A program made the position numbers and the translations under genes. Shown piece after piece: positions 16,072 to 24,860 of a stretch of 64,000 nt of DNA (its first letter is position 1; each line of letters starts with the position of its first letter). Origin of the DNA: Bacteroidales bacterium (GTDB taxonomy: Bacteria > Bacteroidota > Bacteroidia > Bacteroidales > Lentimicrobiaceae). The notes under the pieces were generated by a model, which saw only the letters and a program-made list of their open reading frames with translations, was not told where the DNA came from and did not search any database. Location of the stretch: assembly GCA_022837485.1 (NCBI GenBank), contig JALHHH010000009.1, positions 11,450 through 75,449 of the forward strand. The letters are read 5' to 3'.

Positions 16072-17124
16072 TTGAAAAAGCAACTGCGTAACATTCTTCG
16101 CTTCAGTTTTTTCCTAAGTATCGGAATCTTCTTTATCTGGCTCTTCATGCGTAATCTCGATGCAGGTCAGAAAAAAGAGATTTTTGAATCGTTCCGGCAG
16201 GCCAACTACGCGTGGATTGTTTTTGCTTTTGTGCTGGGTCTCCTGAGCCACCTTTTCCGTACCCTGCGATGGAAAATCCTGCTCGAACCCATGGGTTACC
16301 GCCCGGGAACCGGCAATGTATTTATGGCAGTAATGATTGGATATCTGGCAAACCTTGCCCTTCCCCGACTCGGAGAAGTAAGCCGGTGCGGAATTCTTAC
16401 CCGATATGAAAAAATCCCCTTCAACAAATCCTTCGGTACCGTCATCACCGAAAGGGTAATCGACCTGTTTAGCTTTATTTTACTCTTCCTGTTACTGATA
16501 CTTACGCAAACCGGTAAGATTCACGCCTATATTGAGCAGAAGATTTATACTCCCCTGCAGGACAAGTTCAACCTCGACCTCATTGGAGGAAGCTATCTTA
16601 CCTGGGCATTGGTAATTCTTGCTGCCGGAGGGCTGATTAGTTTCTGGATTATACGCCGAAAGTTCAGAACTACAGCAGTTTACAAAAAAGTATACAATCT
16701 GCTGGCCGGGCTACTCGAGGGCATACGCTCGCTTACGCGGATAAAAAAGCCGTTCCTATTCGTGCTTTATACCTTTATGATCTGGCTGCTCTACCTGCTG
16801 ATGGCCTATGTGGTATTCTTCAGTCTTCCCGAAACCTCTCATCTTCGCCTGGATGCAGGCCTTGCTGTGCTGGTATTCGGATCCATCGGGATTATGATCG
16901 TTCAGGGAGGCATAGGGATCTATCCGGCAATTGCCGCTGAAACCCTTTTCCTGTGGGATGTGGCTGAAACAAAGGGTTATGCTATGGGATGGCTGATATG
17001 GTCTTCGCAAACCCTGCTGATCATTCTGCTTGGCATTTTTTCCTTACTTTTACTTCCTGTTTTTAACAGGAAACGGAATGACACGACTGGAAGCCATACA
17101 AAAGAAGATCCTCAAACAACCTGA
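16072..17124 (+). CDS. Flippase-like (LPG synthase TM region family) membrane protein
   Basis: A 350-residue integral membrane protein of the lysylphosphatidylglycerol synthase transmembrane-region/UPF0104 family. It has about seven or eight TM segments and no aminoacyl-transferase domain. Typical features are LRNILRFSFFLSIGIFFIWL at the N-terminus, SHLFRTLRWKILLEPMG, NLALPRLGEVSRCGIL, and VQGGIGIYPAIAAETLF. The start is TTG at 16072: the first ATG would remove the first membrane helix. The stop lies 47 bp inside the next gene, indicating translational coupling with the heptose adenylyltransferase. The substrate is unknown. Confidence 0.85.
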   Translation: MKKQLRNILRFSFFLSIGIFFIWLFMRNLDAGQKKEIFESFRQANYAWIVFAFVLGLLSHLFRTLRWKILLEPMGYRPGTGNVFMAVMIGYLANLALPRLGEVSRCGILTRYEKIPFNKSFGTVITERVIDLFSFILLFLLLILTQTGKIHAYIEQKIYTPLQDKFNLDLIGGSYLTWALVILAAGGLISFWIIRRKFRTTAVYKKVYNLLAGLLEGIRSLTRIKKPFLFVLYTFMIWLLYLLMAYVVFFSLPETSHLRLDAGLAVLVFGSIGIMIVQGGIGIYPAIAAETLFLWDVAETKGYAMGWLIWSSQTLLIILLGIFSLLLLPVFNRKRNDTTGSHTKEDPQTT

Positions 17125-17569
17125 GCTCGACCGGCTCCTCGCCTACTGGCGGTTTACCGGCCAGAAACTTGTTTTCACCAACGGTTGTTTCGATATTATT
17201 CACCTCGGCCACATCGACTACCTTTCGCGGGCTGCCTCCCTGGGCACCAGGCTGCTTATCGGACTGAATACCGACGCTTCCACCCGCAGGCTTAAAGGGC
17301 CGGCCCGCCCCATCAACGACGAGCATGCCCGGGCCATGGTACTGGCAGCGATGAGCTTTGTAGATGCCGTAGTTCTTTTCGATGAAGACACCCCCCTTGG
17401 CCTGATCCGCACCGTTCAGCCCGACGTGCTTGTAAAAGGCGCCGACTACAAACCCGAAGACATCGTTGGTTACGATGTTGTTACAGAAAGAGGAGGAAGG
17501 GTGGAAACCATGGATTTCCTTCCGGGATATTCCACAAGCCTCATCGAAAAACGCATCCGCAACACCTGA
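17078..17569 (+). CDS. rfaE2: D-glycero-beta-D-manno-heptose 1-phosphate adenylyltransferase
   Basis: This nucleotidyltransferase makes ADP-heptose for the LPS inner core. In enterobacteria it is the C-terminal half of HldE; here it is a separate 163-residue protein. The signature is KLVFTNGCFDIIHLGHIDYL (HxGH nucleotide-binding motif), then IGLNTDASTRRLKGPARPI, VDAVVLFDEDTPL and VLVKGADYKPEDIVG. It starts at ATG 17078 inside the end of the flippase-like gene, with a 47-bp overlap. The kinase half (HldE1) is not in the window. Confidence 0.93.
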   Translation: MTRLEAIQKKILKQPELDRLLAYWRFTGQKLVFTNGCFDIIHLGHIDYLSRAASLGTRLLIGLNTDASTRRLKGPARPINDEHARAMVLAAMSFVDAVVLFDEDTPLGLIRTVQPDVLVKGADYKPEDIVGYDVVTERGGRVETMDFLPGYSTSLIEKRIRNT

Positions 17570-17619
17570 AATCCACAACTTAAACTTCAACCGTCTGCCC
17601 TACGAATAACATCCCTGCA

Positions 17620-18984
17620 ATGGCAAAAACAAAAACCGCTTTTTTCTGTAATAACTGCGGGGCACAATCGCCCAGGTGGATCGGGAAATGCCCCTCATGC
17701 GGGGAATGGAACACGTACACCGAAGAAGTAATTCAGCGGGCCGATGCCGGTACGGCAGCCAAATCGGCAATGCGAAGAAACGCTGCTCCTGTGCTCATAA
17801 CAGAAATCAGTCCCGGCAACGAAGACCGCATCAACACACAAAACCAGGAGCTCAACAGGGTACTGGGTGGCGGACTGGTTCCGGGATCCCTGGTGCTGAT
17901 TGGCGGCGAACCGGGCATCGGAAAGTCGACGCTCATGCTTCAGGTTGCACTAACGATCAGCGACCGAAAGGTATTGTATGTTTCGGGCGAAGAAAGCGAA
18001 CAGCAGATCCGGATGCGGGCCGAACGCCTGGGCATGGGCAGAAACGAATGCTACATTCTGACCGAAACGGCTACAAGCGAGATCCTGCGCCACATAAACG
18101 CCTTACATCCGGGCATTGTTATCATCGATTCAATACAAACCCTGACCACCGATTCCATTGATGCATCGGCAGGAAGCATATCGCAAATCAGGGAAACTGC
18201 CTCGGAATTGCAAAGCCTGGCAAAATCGGCATCCATTCCGGTATTTTTAATCGGCCACATCACCAAGGAAGGAACGCTTGCAGGCCCAAAACTTCTGGAA
18301 CATATGGTTGATACGGTGCTGCAGTTTGAGGGAGACCGGAATTACGGCTACCGAATACTGCGTTCCGTAAAGAACCGTTTTGGAAGTACATCGGAACTCG
18401 GTATTTACGAAATGCATGCCAACGGATTGCGGGAGGTAAGCAACCCCTCCGAAATCCTTATCAGTCAGCACGAAGAACCGGTAAGCGGCACTACCGTTGC
18501 CGCTACAGTGGAAGGCCTCCGCCCCATGCTCATTGAAACACAGGCACTGGTAAGCACTGCAGCCTATGGCACACCCCAGCGTTCAAGTACGGGTTTCGAC
18601 ATCCGCAGACTGAACATGCTGCTGGCGGTTCTGGAAAAACGAAGCGGATTCAAACTCGGAGCCAAGGATGTGTTTCTGAACATTGCCGGGGGCCTTCGGG
18701 TTGACGATCCGGCTACCGACCTGGCCATTGTTGCATCCGTACTATCGTCGAGTGTGGATATACCTGTAGGCAACAAAACCTGTTTTGCTGCCGAAATCGG
18801 TCTCTCGGGAGAGGTCAGACCCGTTACACGCATCGAACAGCGGGTAGCCGAAGCTGAAAAGCTCGGCTTTGATACCATAGTAATATCCCGGCTTAACCTT
18901 AAAGCTGCCAGAAGCGCAGCCAAAACCATAAAGATTCAACCAGCAGGCAAGGTAGAAGAGGTGGTACGCATTCTCTTCGGATAA
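17620..18984 (+). CDS. radA: DNA repair protein RadA
   Basis: RadA (Sms) is a RecA-like ATPase that promotes branch migration during recombination repair. The 454 residues have the full architecture: a four-Cys zinc finger (Cys10, 13, 24, 27), Walker A GEPGIGKST at 96-104, the RadA-specific KNRFG motif at 251-255, and a Lon-protease-like C-terminal domain (about 280-454) lacking the Lon catalytic pair. It follows rfaE2 by 50 bp and is the last gene of the plus-strand run. Confidence 0.97.
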   Translation: MAKTKTAFFCNNCGAQSPRWIGKCPSCGEWNTYTEEVIQRADAGTAAKSAMRRNAAPVLITEISPGNEDRINTQNQELNRVLGGGLVPGSLVLIGGEPGIGKSTLMLQVALTISDRKVLYVSGEESEQQIRMRAERLGMGRNECYILTETATSEILRHINALHPGIVIIDSIQTLTTDSIDASAGSISQIRETASELQSLAKSASIPVFLIGHITKEGTLAGPKLLEHMVDTVLQFEGDRNYGYRILRSVKNRFGSTSELGIYEMHANGLREVSNPSEILISQHEEPVSGTTVAATVEGLRPMLIETQALVSTAAYGTPQRSSTGFDIRRLNMLLAVLEKRSGFKLGAKDVFLNIAGGLRVDDPATDLAIVASVLSSSVDIPVGNKTCFAAEIGLSGEVRPVTRIEQRVAEAEKLGFDTIVISRLNLKAARSAAKTIKIQPAGKVEEVVRILFG

Positions 18985-19006
18985 CAAGTCAAACGCCTCA
19001 GCGGAA

Positions 19007-19678
19007 TTATTTCTCTTCCTTTGGCGGCTTTGACCAATCCACAAAAAACCGGCCTTCGCTCAGCGTAATAACATCGGTTTGCTTCGTCTTCCGGGTATTC
19101 TCGTGATCGTGCGGGCCTGCATTGGCAATCATTCCGGCACCGGCCCCCGTAAGGATTTTCTTTTCGATGTTTGATCGTATGCCCGAACCCGTCATGGTAG
19201 CCAATGCCCTTTTTTCATAGTAAACTCCGGTCAGTACAGCTTCAAAGGTGCCTTCAACGGAGGTTTCCGTAATGCGGTTCACGGTTACCGTTCCCGAAAG
19301 GGATTCCCCGTCGTGGTAGGCATGCCCGAGACCTTTGGTTTCTTCGGTATAATCAACCAGTACCCAGACCTTTCCTTCCGGGGCCTTTTTCCGGGAAACC
19401 GACTCCAGCTCCGATTCCTGCATAATCGGATAGGTGCCGGGTTTCAGGCTGTCGGTAAAAAAATAAAAACGAATCCATACCTGAACATCGGGATTCACCT
19501 GAAAGGCTGCAATGCTCAGGTAGCTGAATCCGGGAGTGGGAATGTTCATGCGCCGGGCTTCCGCCACGTATTCCTTTTCGTTGACACGGCATGAAATGTA
19601 ATTGGTAAAATCCTGAGCACCAGCCATTAAAGAACCAAAGACAAACAGGATGAATAAAAACCGGAATCGTGTTTTCAT
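19007..19678 (-). CDS. Exported protein of unknown function
   Basis: I do not recognise a specific family. The 223-residue protein has a signal peptide (TRFRFLFILFVFGSLMAGAQ) and a mainly beta-strand middle, including YISCRVNEKEYVAEA, VWIRFYFFTDSLKPGTYPI and a SGTVTVNRITETSVEGTFEAVL stretch. The latter resembles Bacteroidota lipocalin-like or DUF6252-type periplasmic proteins in style (metal- or ligand-free barrel), but this is only a resemblance. The C-terminal 45 residues are polar and include a His/Asp cluster GPHDHE. It converges on radA with 22 bp between stops. Confidence 0.6.
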   Translation of the reverse strand: MKTRFRFLFILFVFGSLMAGAQDFTNYISCRVNEKEYVAEARRMNIPTPGFSYLSIAAFQVNPDVQVWIRFYFFTDSLKPGTYPIMQESELESVSRKKAPEGKVWVLVDYTEETKGLGHAYHDGESLSGTVTVNRITETSVEGTFEAVLTGVYYEKRALATMTGSGIRSNIEKKILTGAGAGMIANAGPHDHENTRKTKQTDVITLSEGRFFVDWSKPPKEEK

Positions 19679-19967
19679 GAAAAATCGGGTTAAATGAATA
19701 CTGAATAAACGGCTCAGAGCAAGGGTTGACCGGTATCGGCTGCTTTTCCGGCCATTAGTTTCGGAAGAGAGAATCCGGCAATTTCAGGAGAGTAAGGATA
19801 GTAATTAACACAGCCCTGCCCTTAAAGGTTCAACACACCGTAAAAACATAAAACGATATGGTAAAAGAAAAACGGCAACGCGATAAAGAATCGCAAAAAA
19901 ACCTTAGTATCTTCGCTGATCTTGCAGCATCTGCATGACTGCCGGACATTATAAACAAATTCCGTTC

Positions 19968-20600
19968 ATGAGAACTTTCCGAAAACTATTAACTGTTATT
20001 ATTTTGTTCAACGCTGCACGGATTTTTACCTCGTGCTGCGAATGCGACGAAACACCCGTTCGCTTCACCTTTCGCAGCATCGACGTTCGCAACCTTGACA
20101 ACAAAGGGGAATGGGCAATCGTCACAGCGAGTAACAACATGGCTCCGGAAGCCGTTGCTTTTGAAGTTTCGCTCTTCGACTCAACGGGTTACTTTGGTTA
20201 TGCTGCCTTACAAAAGGCACTTTTGCCGGGTTTTTCAAAGGCAATGGCCTTCAGATGCGACTGCAGCATTCCGTTTCAGGCAACCTCCTATCCTGAAAGC
20301 ATCGTGATTAAAACATTTTTTGCCATTAACGATACCATTCAGGCCGGAGCCGATGTCACCGGCTGTTTCGTTGCAAGATCATCCGGTAACGGTACAATAT
20401 CCGGATTGTACCAGTCAGTAGAATCAGTATTTTCCCTTGCCAGGGATAAAATATATTACGACAGTGGAGTGGAAACCGTTCAGCTTTTTCTGATGCCAGA
20501 GATAAAAACAGATAAAGCAAAGTTTGAAATCTCGGTGCGCCTTTCCGACGGGAGAATTCTCTCAGGAAACACGCAAACTATAAATATCCGGCAACAATGA
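19968..20600 (+). CDS. Putative lipoprotein, DUF5034-like
   Basis: A 210-residue exported protein. The start at 19968 gives a signal peptide with lipobox-like FTSC and a Cys-rich mature end CCECDE, reminiscent of the DUF5034 group of Bacteroidota lipoproteins (family assignment is tentative). The body looks like two beta-rich halves, with VRNLDNKGEWAIV, FEVSLFDSTGYFG and FEISVRLSDGRILSGNTQ. It ends by overlapping the next start by 4 bp (ATGA), so the two are surely co-translated. No function known. Confidence 0.55.
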   Translation: MRTFRKLLTVIILFNAARIFTSCCECDETPVRFTFRSIDVRNLDNKGEWAIVTASNNMAPEAVAFEVSLFDSTGYFGYAALQKALLPGFSKAMAFRCDCSIPFQATSYPESIVIKTFFAINDTIQAGADVTGCFVARSSGNGTISGLYQSVESVFSLARDKIYYDSGVETVQLFLMPEIKTDKAKFEISVRLSDGRILSGNTQTINIRQQ

Positions 20601-21487
20601 ATTCCCTGAAAAACATTACCGTTGCATTTGCCCTGGCGGGAATGCTGACCACATCGTTGGGGCTGAAGGCTCAGATTGGTAAAAACGGCAATGAAACCTT
20701 CAGTCTGGGGGTACATTTCAGCGGCCGTAGTATCTTCCGGAATCCGCAGCCGGCCGGCTCCTCCATCGACTTTATGAACTATCTTGGAGATGGAAAACCA
20801 GTTCAAACCTGCGGTTTAATTAATCTCGTATTCGGGATGAATCCGGTGCCGGGGTGGACCATTTCGACAACCCTGAGTATAAACAGCTCCATGGCGCCCG
20901 GTCAGATGCAGATAAGTGTAATGAATCTTCCCGGTGACACTTTGCAGGGATGGCATCTTGGATGGAAGACATCGCTGGTAATGTTCCCCCGGTATTTGAA
21001 CGAATTCAACCGTTTTCACATCGAAAGGGATTCACTGCTTTTTGCCGACCTGAATCATAACTACAGACAGCGCTTGCTTTACGATGCCTGCCTGAGTGTG
21101 ATGCCGGTTGCTGCATTCAGAGGAGAAAAAATCAGTTTGAGGGTAGCTGCCGGGCCCGGAATAGCGGTATTTATGCCTTTCAGCGAGCGTATAGAACAGA
21201 AAAAGCCCGATGGAAATTTCAGGCGTACCATCACCTACGAAACCGAAGCATCTCCTGCAGCAGTTCTGGCGGCTGAAACAGAGGTATATATCTCCCTTTT
21301 CAGGGTCAGACATACCGAAGGCGGGCTTCTGCTTCGGGCCGGTTCCCTCTTGTCGTACCGGCAGATACGCTACCGGGAAACCGTAAGAACATGGACAGCA
21401 GAGAACGCTGAAACCAGACGGGTGAGTCCCGGCCGGCAGTTCAGCAGCCTGACGGAAGCCGGCGGAGGCTTTTACGTAAACTTTTGA
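20597..21487 (+). CDS. Putative outer-membrane/periplasmic protein, unknown
   Basis: A 296-residue protein with a signal peptide (SLKNITVAFALAGMLTTSLGLKAQ), a Gly-, Ser- and aromatic-rich mature region and alternating hydrophobic strands (for example GLINLVFGMNPVPGWTIS, KISLRVAAGPGIAVFMP, LLLRAGSLLSYRQIRY). The last residues GGGFYVNF end in a terminal Phe, typical of outer-membrane beta-barrels. I do not recognise the family. The start codon overlaps the stop of the upstream lipoprotein gene, so a two-protein envelope unit is likely. Confidence 0.55.
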   Translation: MNSLKNITVAFALAGMLTTSLGLKAQIGKNGNETFSLGVHFSGRSIFRNPQPAGSSIDFMNYLGDGKPVQTCGLINLVFGMNPVPGWTISTTLSINSSMAPGQMQISVMNLPGDTLQGWHLGWKTSLVMFPRYLNEFNRFHIERDSLLFADLNHNYRQRLLYDACLSVMPVAAFRGEKISLRVAAGPGIAVFMPFSERIEQKKPDGNFRRTITYETEASPAAVLAAETEVYISLFRVRHTEGGLLLRAGSLLSYRQIRYRETVRTWTAENAETRRVSPGRQFSSLTEAGGGFYVNF

Positions 21488-21515
21488 GTAAAAGGGCTGC
21501 AAAAGACTACCTTTG
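21484..21515 (+). promoter_or_regulatory. Bacteroidota promoter of the cvfB-like gene
   Basis: TTG (21484-21486, at the end of the preceding gene), 21-bp spacer, TACCTTTG (21508-21515), 23 nt before the ATG at 21539. Confidence 0.65.
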
Positions 21516-21538
21516 CAAATGCAAACGAAAATATTAAC

Positions 21539-22378
21539 ATGGCCGTTCCCGGAAAAACCAGCACCCTGCCCATAACCCGCATTGTCGAATTCGGCGTTTA
21601 CCTCGACGGAGGTGAGCTGGGCGAAATCCTGCTTCCCATGAAATGGGCTCCGGAAAACTGCAAGCCCGATGACCGGATTGAGGTATTCGTGTATTTCGAC
21701 AGCTCCGACCGTCTGATTGCCACCACAATGAAGCCCCTGGCAAAGGTCGGGGAATTTGCGTACCTGAAAGTGAAAGCCGTTAACGAGGTGGGAGCCTTTC
21801 TGGACTGGGGTCTTGAAAAAGACCTGCTGGTTCCTTACCGGGAACAGGCAAGCCGGATGCAGGAAGGAAAATCCTACATCGTATACCTGTTTGCCGACCC
21901 GCAGAACGGCAGGATCGCCGCTTCGTCGAAAGTAGAAAAATTTCTGAATCAGGAACCGCCCGATTATAAGCCAATGCAGGAAGTTGAACTGTTGCTCTGG
22001 CGCACCAGCGAAATCGGATATCTGGCAATCATCAACAACAGTCACGAGGGATTAATCTATGCAAGCGAAGTTTTTCAGGAACTGGAAAGGGGGCAGCGCA
22101 TCCATGGTTACATTTCCAAAGTGCGCGAAGACGGAAAAATCGACCTCACCCTTACAAAGCAGGGATACGGGAAAATTGAAGAGCTGGCTGCCAGACTCCT
22201 CGAAATCCTCCGGGAGAACGGGGGATATATTGATCTGAACGATAAAAGTCCGGCCGAAGAAATTTATCTGATCTGCCAGATGAGCAAGAAAAATTTTAAA
22301 ATGGCCGTCGGATATCTTTATAAAAACCGGCTCATCGATTTGCGCGACAGCGGCATCGCGCTCGTTTCAGAGGATTAA
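21539..22378 (+). CDS. CvfB-like S1 RNA-binding protein
   Basis: A 279-residue cytoplasmic protein of the CvfB (YitL) family: three S1-like RNA-binding domains followed by a winged-helix domain. In Staphylococcus CvfB affects virulence gene expression. Visible landmarks are FGVYLDGGELGEILLPMKW in the first S1-like domain, VNEVGAFLDWGLEKDLLVPY in the second, SHEGLIYASEVFQELERGQRI plus GKIDLTLTKQGYGKI in the third, and the winged helix with NGGYIDLNDKSPAEEI and SKKNFKMAVGYLYKNRLI. It has its own promoter. The regulatory target in this organism is unknown. Confidence 0.88.
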   Translation: MAVPGKTSTLPITRIVEFGVYLDGGELGEILLPMKWAPENCKPDDRIEVFVYFDSSDRLIATTMKPLAKVGEFAYLKVKAVNEVGAFLDWGLEKDLLVPYREQASRMQEGKSYIVYLFADPQNGRIAASSKVEKFLNQEPPDYKPMQEVELLLWRTSEIGYLAIINNSHEGLIYASEVFQELERGQRIHGYISKVREDGKIDLTLTKQGYGKIEELAARLLEILRENGGYIDLNDKSPAEEIYLICQMSKKNFKMAVGYLYKNRLIDLRDSGIALVSED

Positions 22379-22546
22379 TACCGGCACATTTTTCCCTTTA
22401 TCACCGGATATTAACGGAATTTCTTCCTGCTATTCTTATGTGGGTCAGCGCTTCCCCCTTGAACAAAATAACCCGGAAAAATCTCTGTGCAGAAAAATTT
22501 CCTTTAGTACATAAATTTATTTAGGTGTTCGAGAACTTATTTACTG

Positions 22547-22554
22547 TATTTTTG
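22547..22554 (+). promoter_or_regulatory. -7 promoter element of the nirK operon
   Basis: TATTTTTG matches TAnnTTTG, 23 nt before the nirK ATG. No TTG is present at -33. Instead the upstream region has two short inverted repeats: ATAAATTTAT (22511-22520) and GTTC-GA-GAAC (22527-22536). An activator-dependent promoter is plausible but unproven. Confidence 0.5.
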
Positions 22555-22577
22555 TTTTTAGGATAAACACACACAAC

Positions 22578-24041
22578 ATGACACGATCATTTTTGAGATT
22601 AATTATTGGGATAAGTGCACTGCTGCTTTTTCAAACCTTACTGTCATCCTGCAGCCAGGGAGGAAAATCCGGCGAAGAGGATCGGATAGGAAGAGAATAT
22701 AACGTAACGGAAATCAAAGGTGAGGAAATAGCTGTACTTACTCCGCCGCCTTTTGTACCCCCTCCCATAACTCGCAATTATGCAACCAAAGTTATTGTGG
22801 AACTGGAAGTTATTGAGCATGAGATGGAACTGGCCGACGGCGTAAGTTATATGTTCTGGACGTTCGGGGGCACAGTTCCCGGTTCTTTTATTCGCATACG
22901 GGAAGGCGATTTTGTTGAGTTTCATCTAAAAAACCATCCCGACAACAAGCTTCCGCACAACATCGACCTTCATGCCGTTACCGGCCAGGGCGGCGGGGCC
23001 GAAGCATCTTTTGTTGCACCCGGCTATGAGGCAACCTTTAACTTTACGGCGCTGAATCCGGGGCTTTATGTGTATCACTGTGCCACGGCACCGGTTGGGA
23101 TGCACATTGCAAACGGCATGTACGGACTTATACTGGTCGAACCAAAGGAAGGCCTTCCGAAAGTTGACAAAGAATTCTACGTAATGCAGGGCGATTTTTA
23201 TACCACGGGCAATTACGGCGAATCGGGACTTCAGCCCTTCGACATGAACAAAGCCATCCGCGAGCAGGCCGATTACGTTGTCTTCAACGGCCGTGTGGGC
23301 GCCCTTACGGGGAACAACGTATTAAAAGCTAAAACCGGGGAAACCGTACGGTTGTTTGTCGGGAACGGCGGGCCCAACCTGGTTTCAAGTTTTCATGTGA
23401 TCGGTGAGGTATTCGACAATGTGTATATGGAAGGCGGAAGATTAAAAAATCACGATATCCAGACCACCCTGATTCCTGCCGGAGGTTCGGCCATTACCGA
23501 ATTCAAAGTGGAAGTCCCCGGCAACTTCATCCTGGTCGACCATTCCATCTTCAGGGCATTCAACAAGGGAGCTCTGGGAATCCTGGCCGTGGAGGGGGAA
23601 GAAAACGACCGCATTTTTTCGCATAAAACGGAACCATACACTTACATACCGGAAACCCGCATTGCACGGGCTGAGCCTGCAGGCGGCACAACAGAACCGG
23701 CTCCGGAGCTCAGTATGGAAGAGCAGCTGATTTTAGGCAAAAAACTATACGAAGTTAACTGCGCGGCCTGTCATCTTCCCGACGGAAAGGGCGTTGCCGG
23801 AATTTTTCCGCCTCTGGCCGCATCCGACTATATGTCAGGCAATCCCGACAAGGCAATTGCTGCAGTCGTTAACGGACTATCGGGCGAGATTAAAGTAAAC
23901 GGTGTGAACTATAACAATGTAATGCCGAAACAAACCCTCACCGATACAGAGACGGCCGCGGTTCTCAATTTCATCTATGCCACGATGAATAAAAGCGAAA
24001 CCAGGGTAACAGCAACACAAGTCAGAAAGATCAGAAAGTGA
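22578..24041 (+). CDS. nirK: Copper nitrite reductase with C-terminal cytochrome c domain
   Basis: NirK reduces nitrite to nitric oxide. The 487-residue precursor is a lipoprotein (LLSSC, Cys25). Two cupredoxin domains hold all expected ligands: type 1 copper His127, Cys168, His176, Met181; type 2 copper His132, His167 and His322 (DHSIFRAFNKGALG); catalytic Asp130 and His273. From about residue 385 a cytochrome c domain follows, with CAACH (Cys395, Cys398, His399) and probable axial Met449 in NNVMP, giving a tethered electron donor. nirV overlaps its stop. The gene leads a nirK - nirV - SCO unit. No nitric oxide reductase is in the window. Confidence 0.97.
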   Translation: MTRSFLRLIIGISALLLFQTLLSSCSQGGKSGEEDRIGREYNVTEIKGEEIAVLTPPPFVPPPITRNYATKVIVELEVIEHEMELADGVSYMFWTFGGTVPGSFIRIREGDFVEFHLKNHPDNKLPHNIDLHAVTGQGGGAEASFVAPGYEATFNFTALNPGLYVYHCATAPVGMHIANGMYGLILVEPKEGLPKVDKEFYVMQGDFYTTGNYGESGLQPFDMNKAIREQADYVVFNGRVGALTGNNVLKAKTGETVRLFVGNGGPNLVSSFHVIGEVFDNVYMEGGRLKNHDIQTTLIPAGGSAITEFKVEVPGNFILVDHSIFRAFNKGALGILAVEGEENDRIFSHKTEPYTYIPETRIARAEPAGGTTEPAPELSMEEQLILGKKLYEVNCAACHLPDGKGVAGIFPPLAASDYMSGNPDKAIAAVVNGLSGEIKVNGVNYNNVMPKQTLTDTETAAVLNFIYATMNKSETRVTATQVRKIRK

Positions 24042-24811
24042 GTATAGTATACCGAATCTTGTTTTCATCTGCACTTCTGGTCGCGGCGTTTAACCTCAGG
24101 GCACAGACACCGGCAGGCATGGCTATGATACCGGAAGGCAATTACCTTCCGCTGTACGCAGGCAACAACCGCACGAGTGTTGCCCCATTCTATATCGACA
24201 AACATCCGGTAACGAACGGGGAATTTCTGAAATTCCTGGAGTCGGAACCCGGCTGGAAAAAATCCGCAGTAAAGCGCCTCTTTGCAGACGAAGGATACCT
24301 GAAACACTGGGTTAGTGACGGAATGTATCGTTCGGCAGAAAAAAACAGTCCGGTGGTAAACATTTCGTGGTTTGCTGCAAAAAAATACTGTGAGTGTCAG
24401 GGGAAACGCCTGCCGACAACTGCCGAATGGGAGCGTGTTGCAGAAGCGGGATGGACGGTAGCGGACGGAAGCCGTGAGCCGGGATTTAATGAATGGATTC
24501 TTGCTATGGCATCGAAACCGGCTCCCCGCTCTTTACCGGCCGTTGGAACAACAAAAGCAAATTACTATGGCGTTTGGGATATGCACGGACTGGTTTGGGA
24601 GTGGACACTGGATTTCAACAGCATTATGAGTACCGGTGAATCGAGGGCTGCCACCGGATCGGGCGACGGACTATTCTGTGCAGGTGGCTCTGCCACATCG
24701 GGCGATGTCAGCAACTATGCCGCATTCCTGCGTTACGCCCTGCGATCGAGCCTTAAAGCCGGCCATGTATTGCAAAACCTTGGATTCCGCTGTGCAGCGG
24801 ATAAAAAATAA
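24038..24811 (+). CDS. nirV: NirV-type SUMF1/FGE-sulfatase family protein
   Basis: A 257-residue exported protein of the formylglycine-generating-enzyme-like (SUMF1) fold. NirV proteins of this fold are encoded next to nirK in denitrifiers; their role is unproven. The start is GTG at 24038, overlapping the nirK stop by 4 bp, and gives a signal peptide (SIVYRILFSSALLVAAFNLRAQ). Fold signatures are FYIDKHPVTNGEFLKFL, NSPVVNISWFAAKKYCECQGKRLPT with the TTAEWERVAEAG helix, GVWDMHGLVWEW and LGFRCAADKK. I do not see the paired catalytic cysteines of true FGE in their usual context, so formylglycine chemistry is not implied. Confidence 0.88.
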   Translation: MSIVYRILFSSALLVAAFNLRAQTPAGMAMIPEGNYLPLYAGNNRTSVAPFYIDKHPVTNGEFLKFLESEPGWKKSAVKRLFADEGYLKHWVSDGMYRSAEKNSPVVNISWFAAKKYCECQGKRLPTTAEWERVAEAGWTVADGSREPGFNEWILAMASKPAPRSLPAVGTTKANYYGVWDMHGLVWEWTLDFNSIMSTGESRAATGSGDGLFCAGGSATSGDVSNYAAFLRYALRSSLKAGHVLQNLGFRCAADKK

Positions 24812-24860
24812 CAGCTTAACCGGCATTCCCAGCCGCAAATCATCAAAAAACCATTAAATC

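Noticed and set aside
19858..19938. Small 26-codon frame beginning MVKEKRQRDK
   Set aside because: Too short and unsupported. It lies in the leader region of the DUF5034-like gene and its end overlaps that gene's upstream sequence.
21032..22045. 337-codon minus-strand open frame across two plus-strand genes
   Set aside because: It crosses the gap and promoter between the barrel-like gene and the cvfB-like gene, has no RBS, and its product has no recognisable features.
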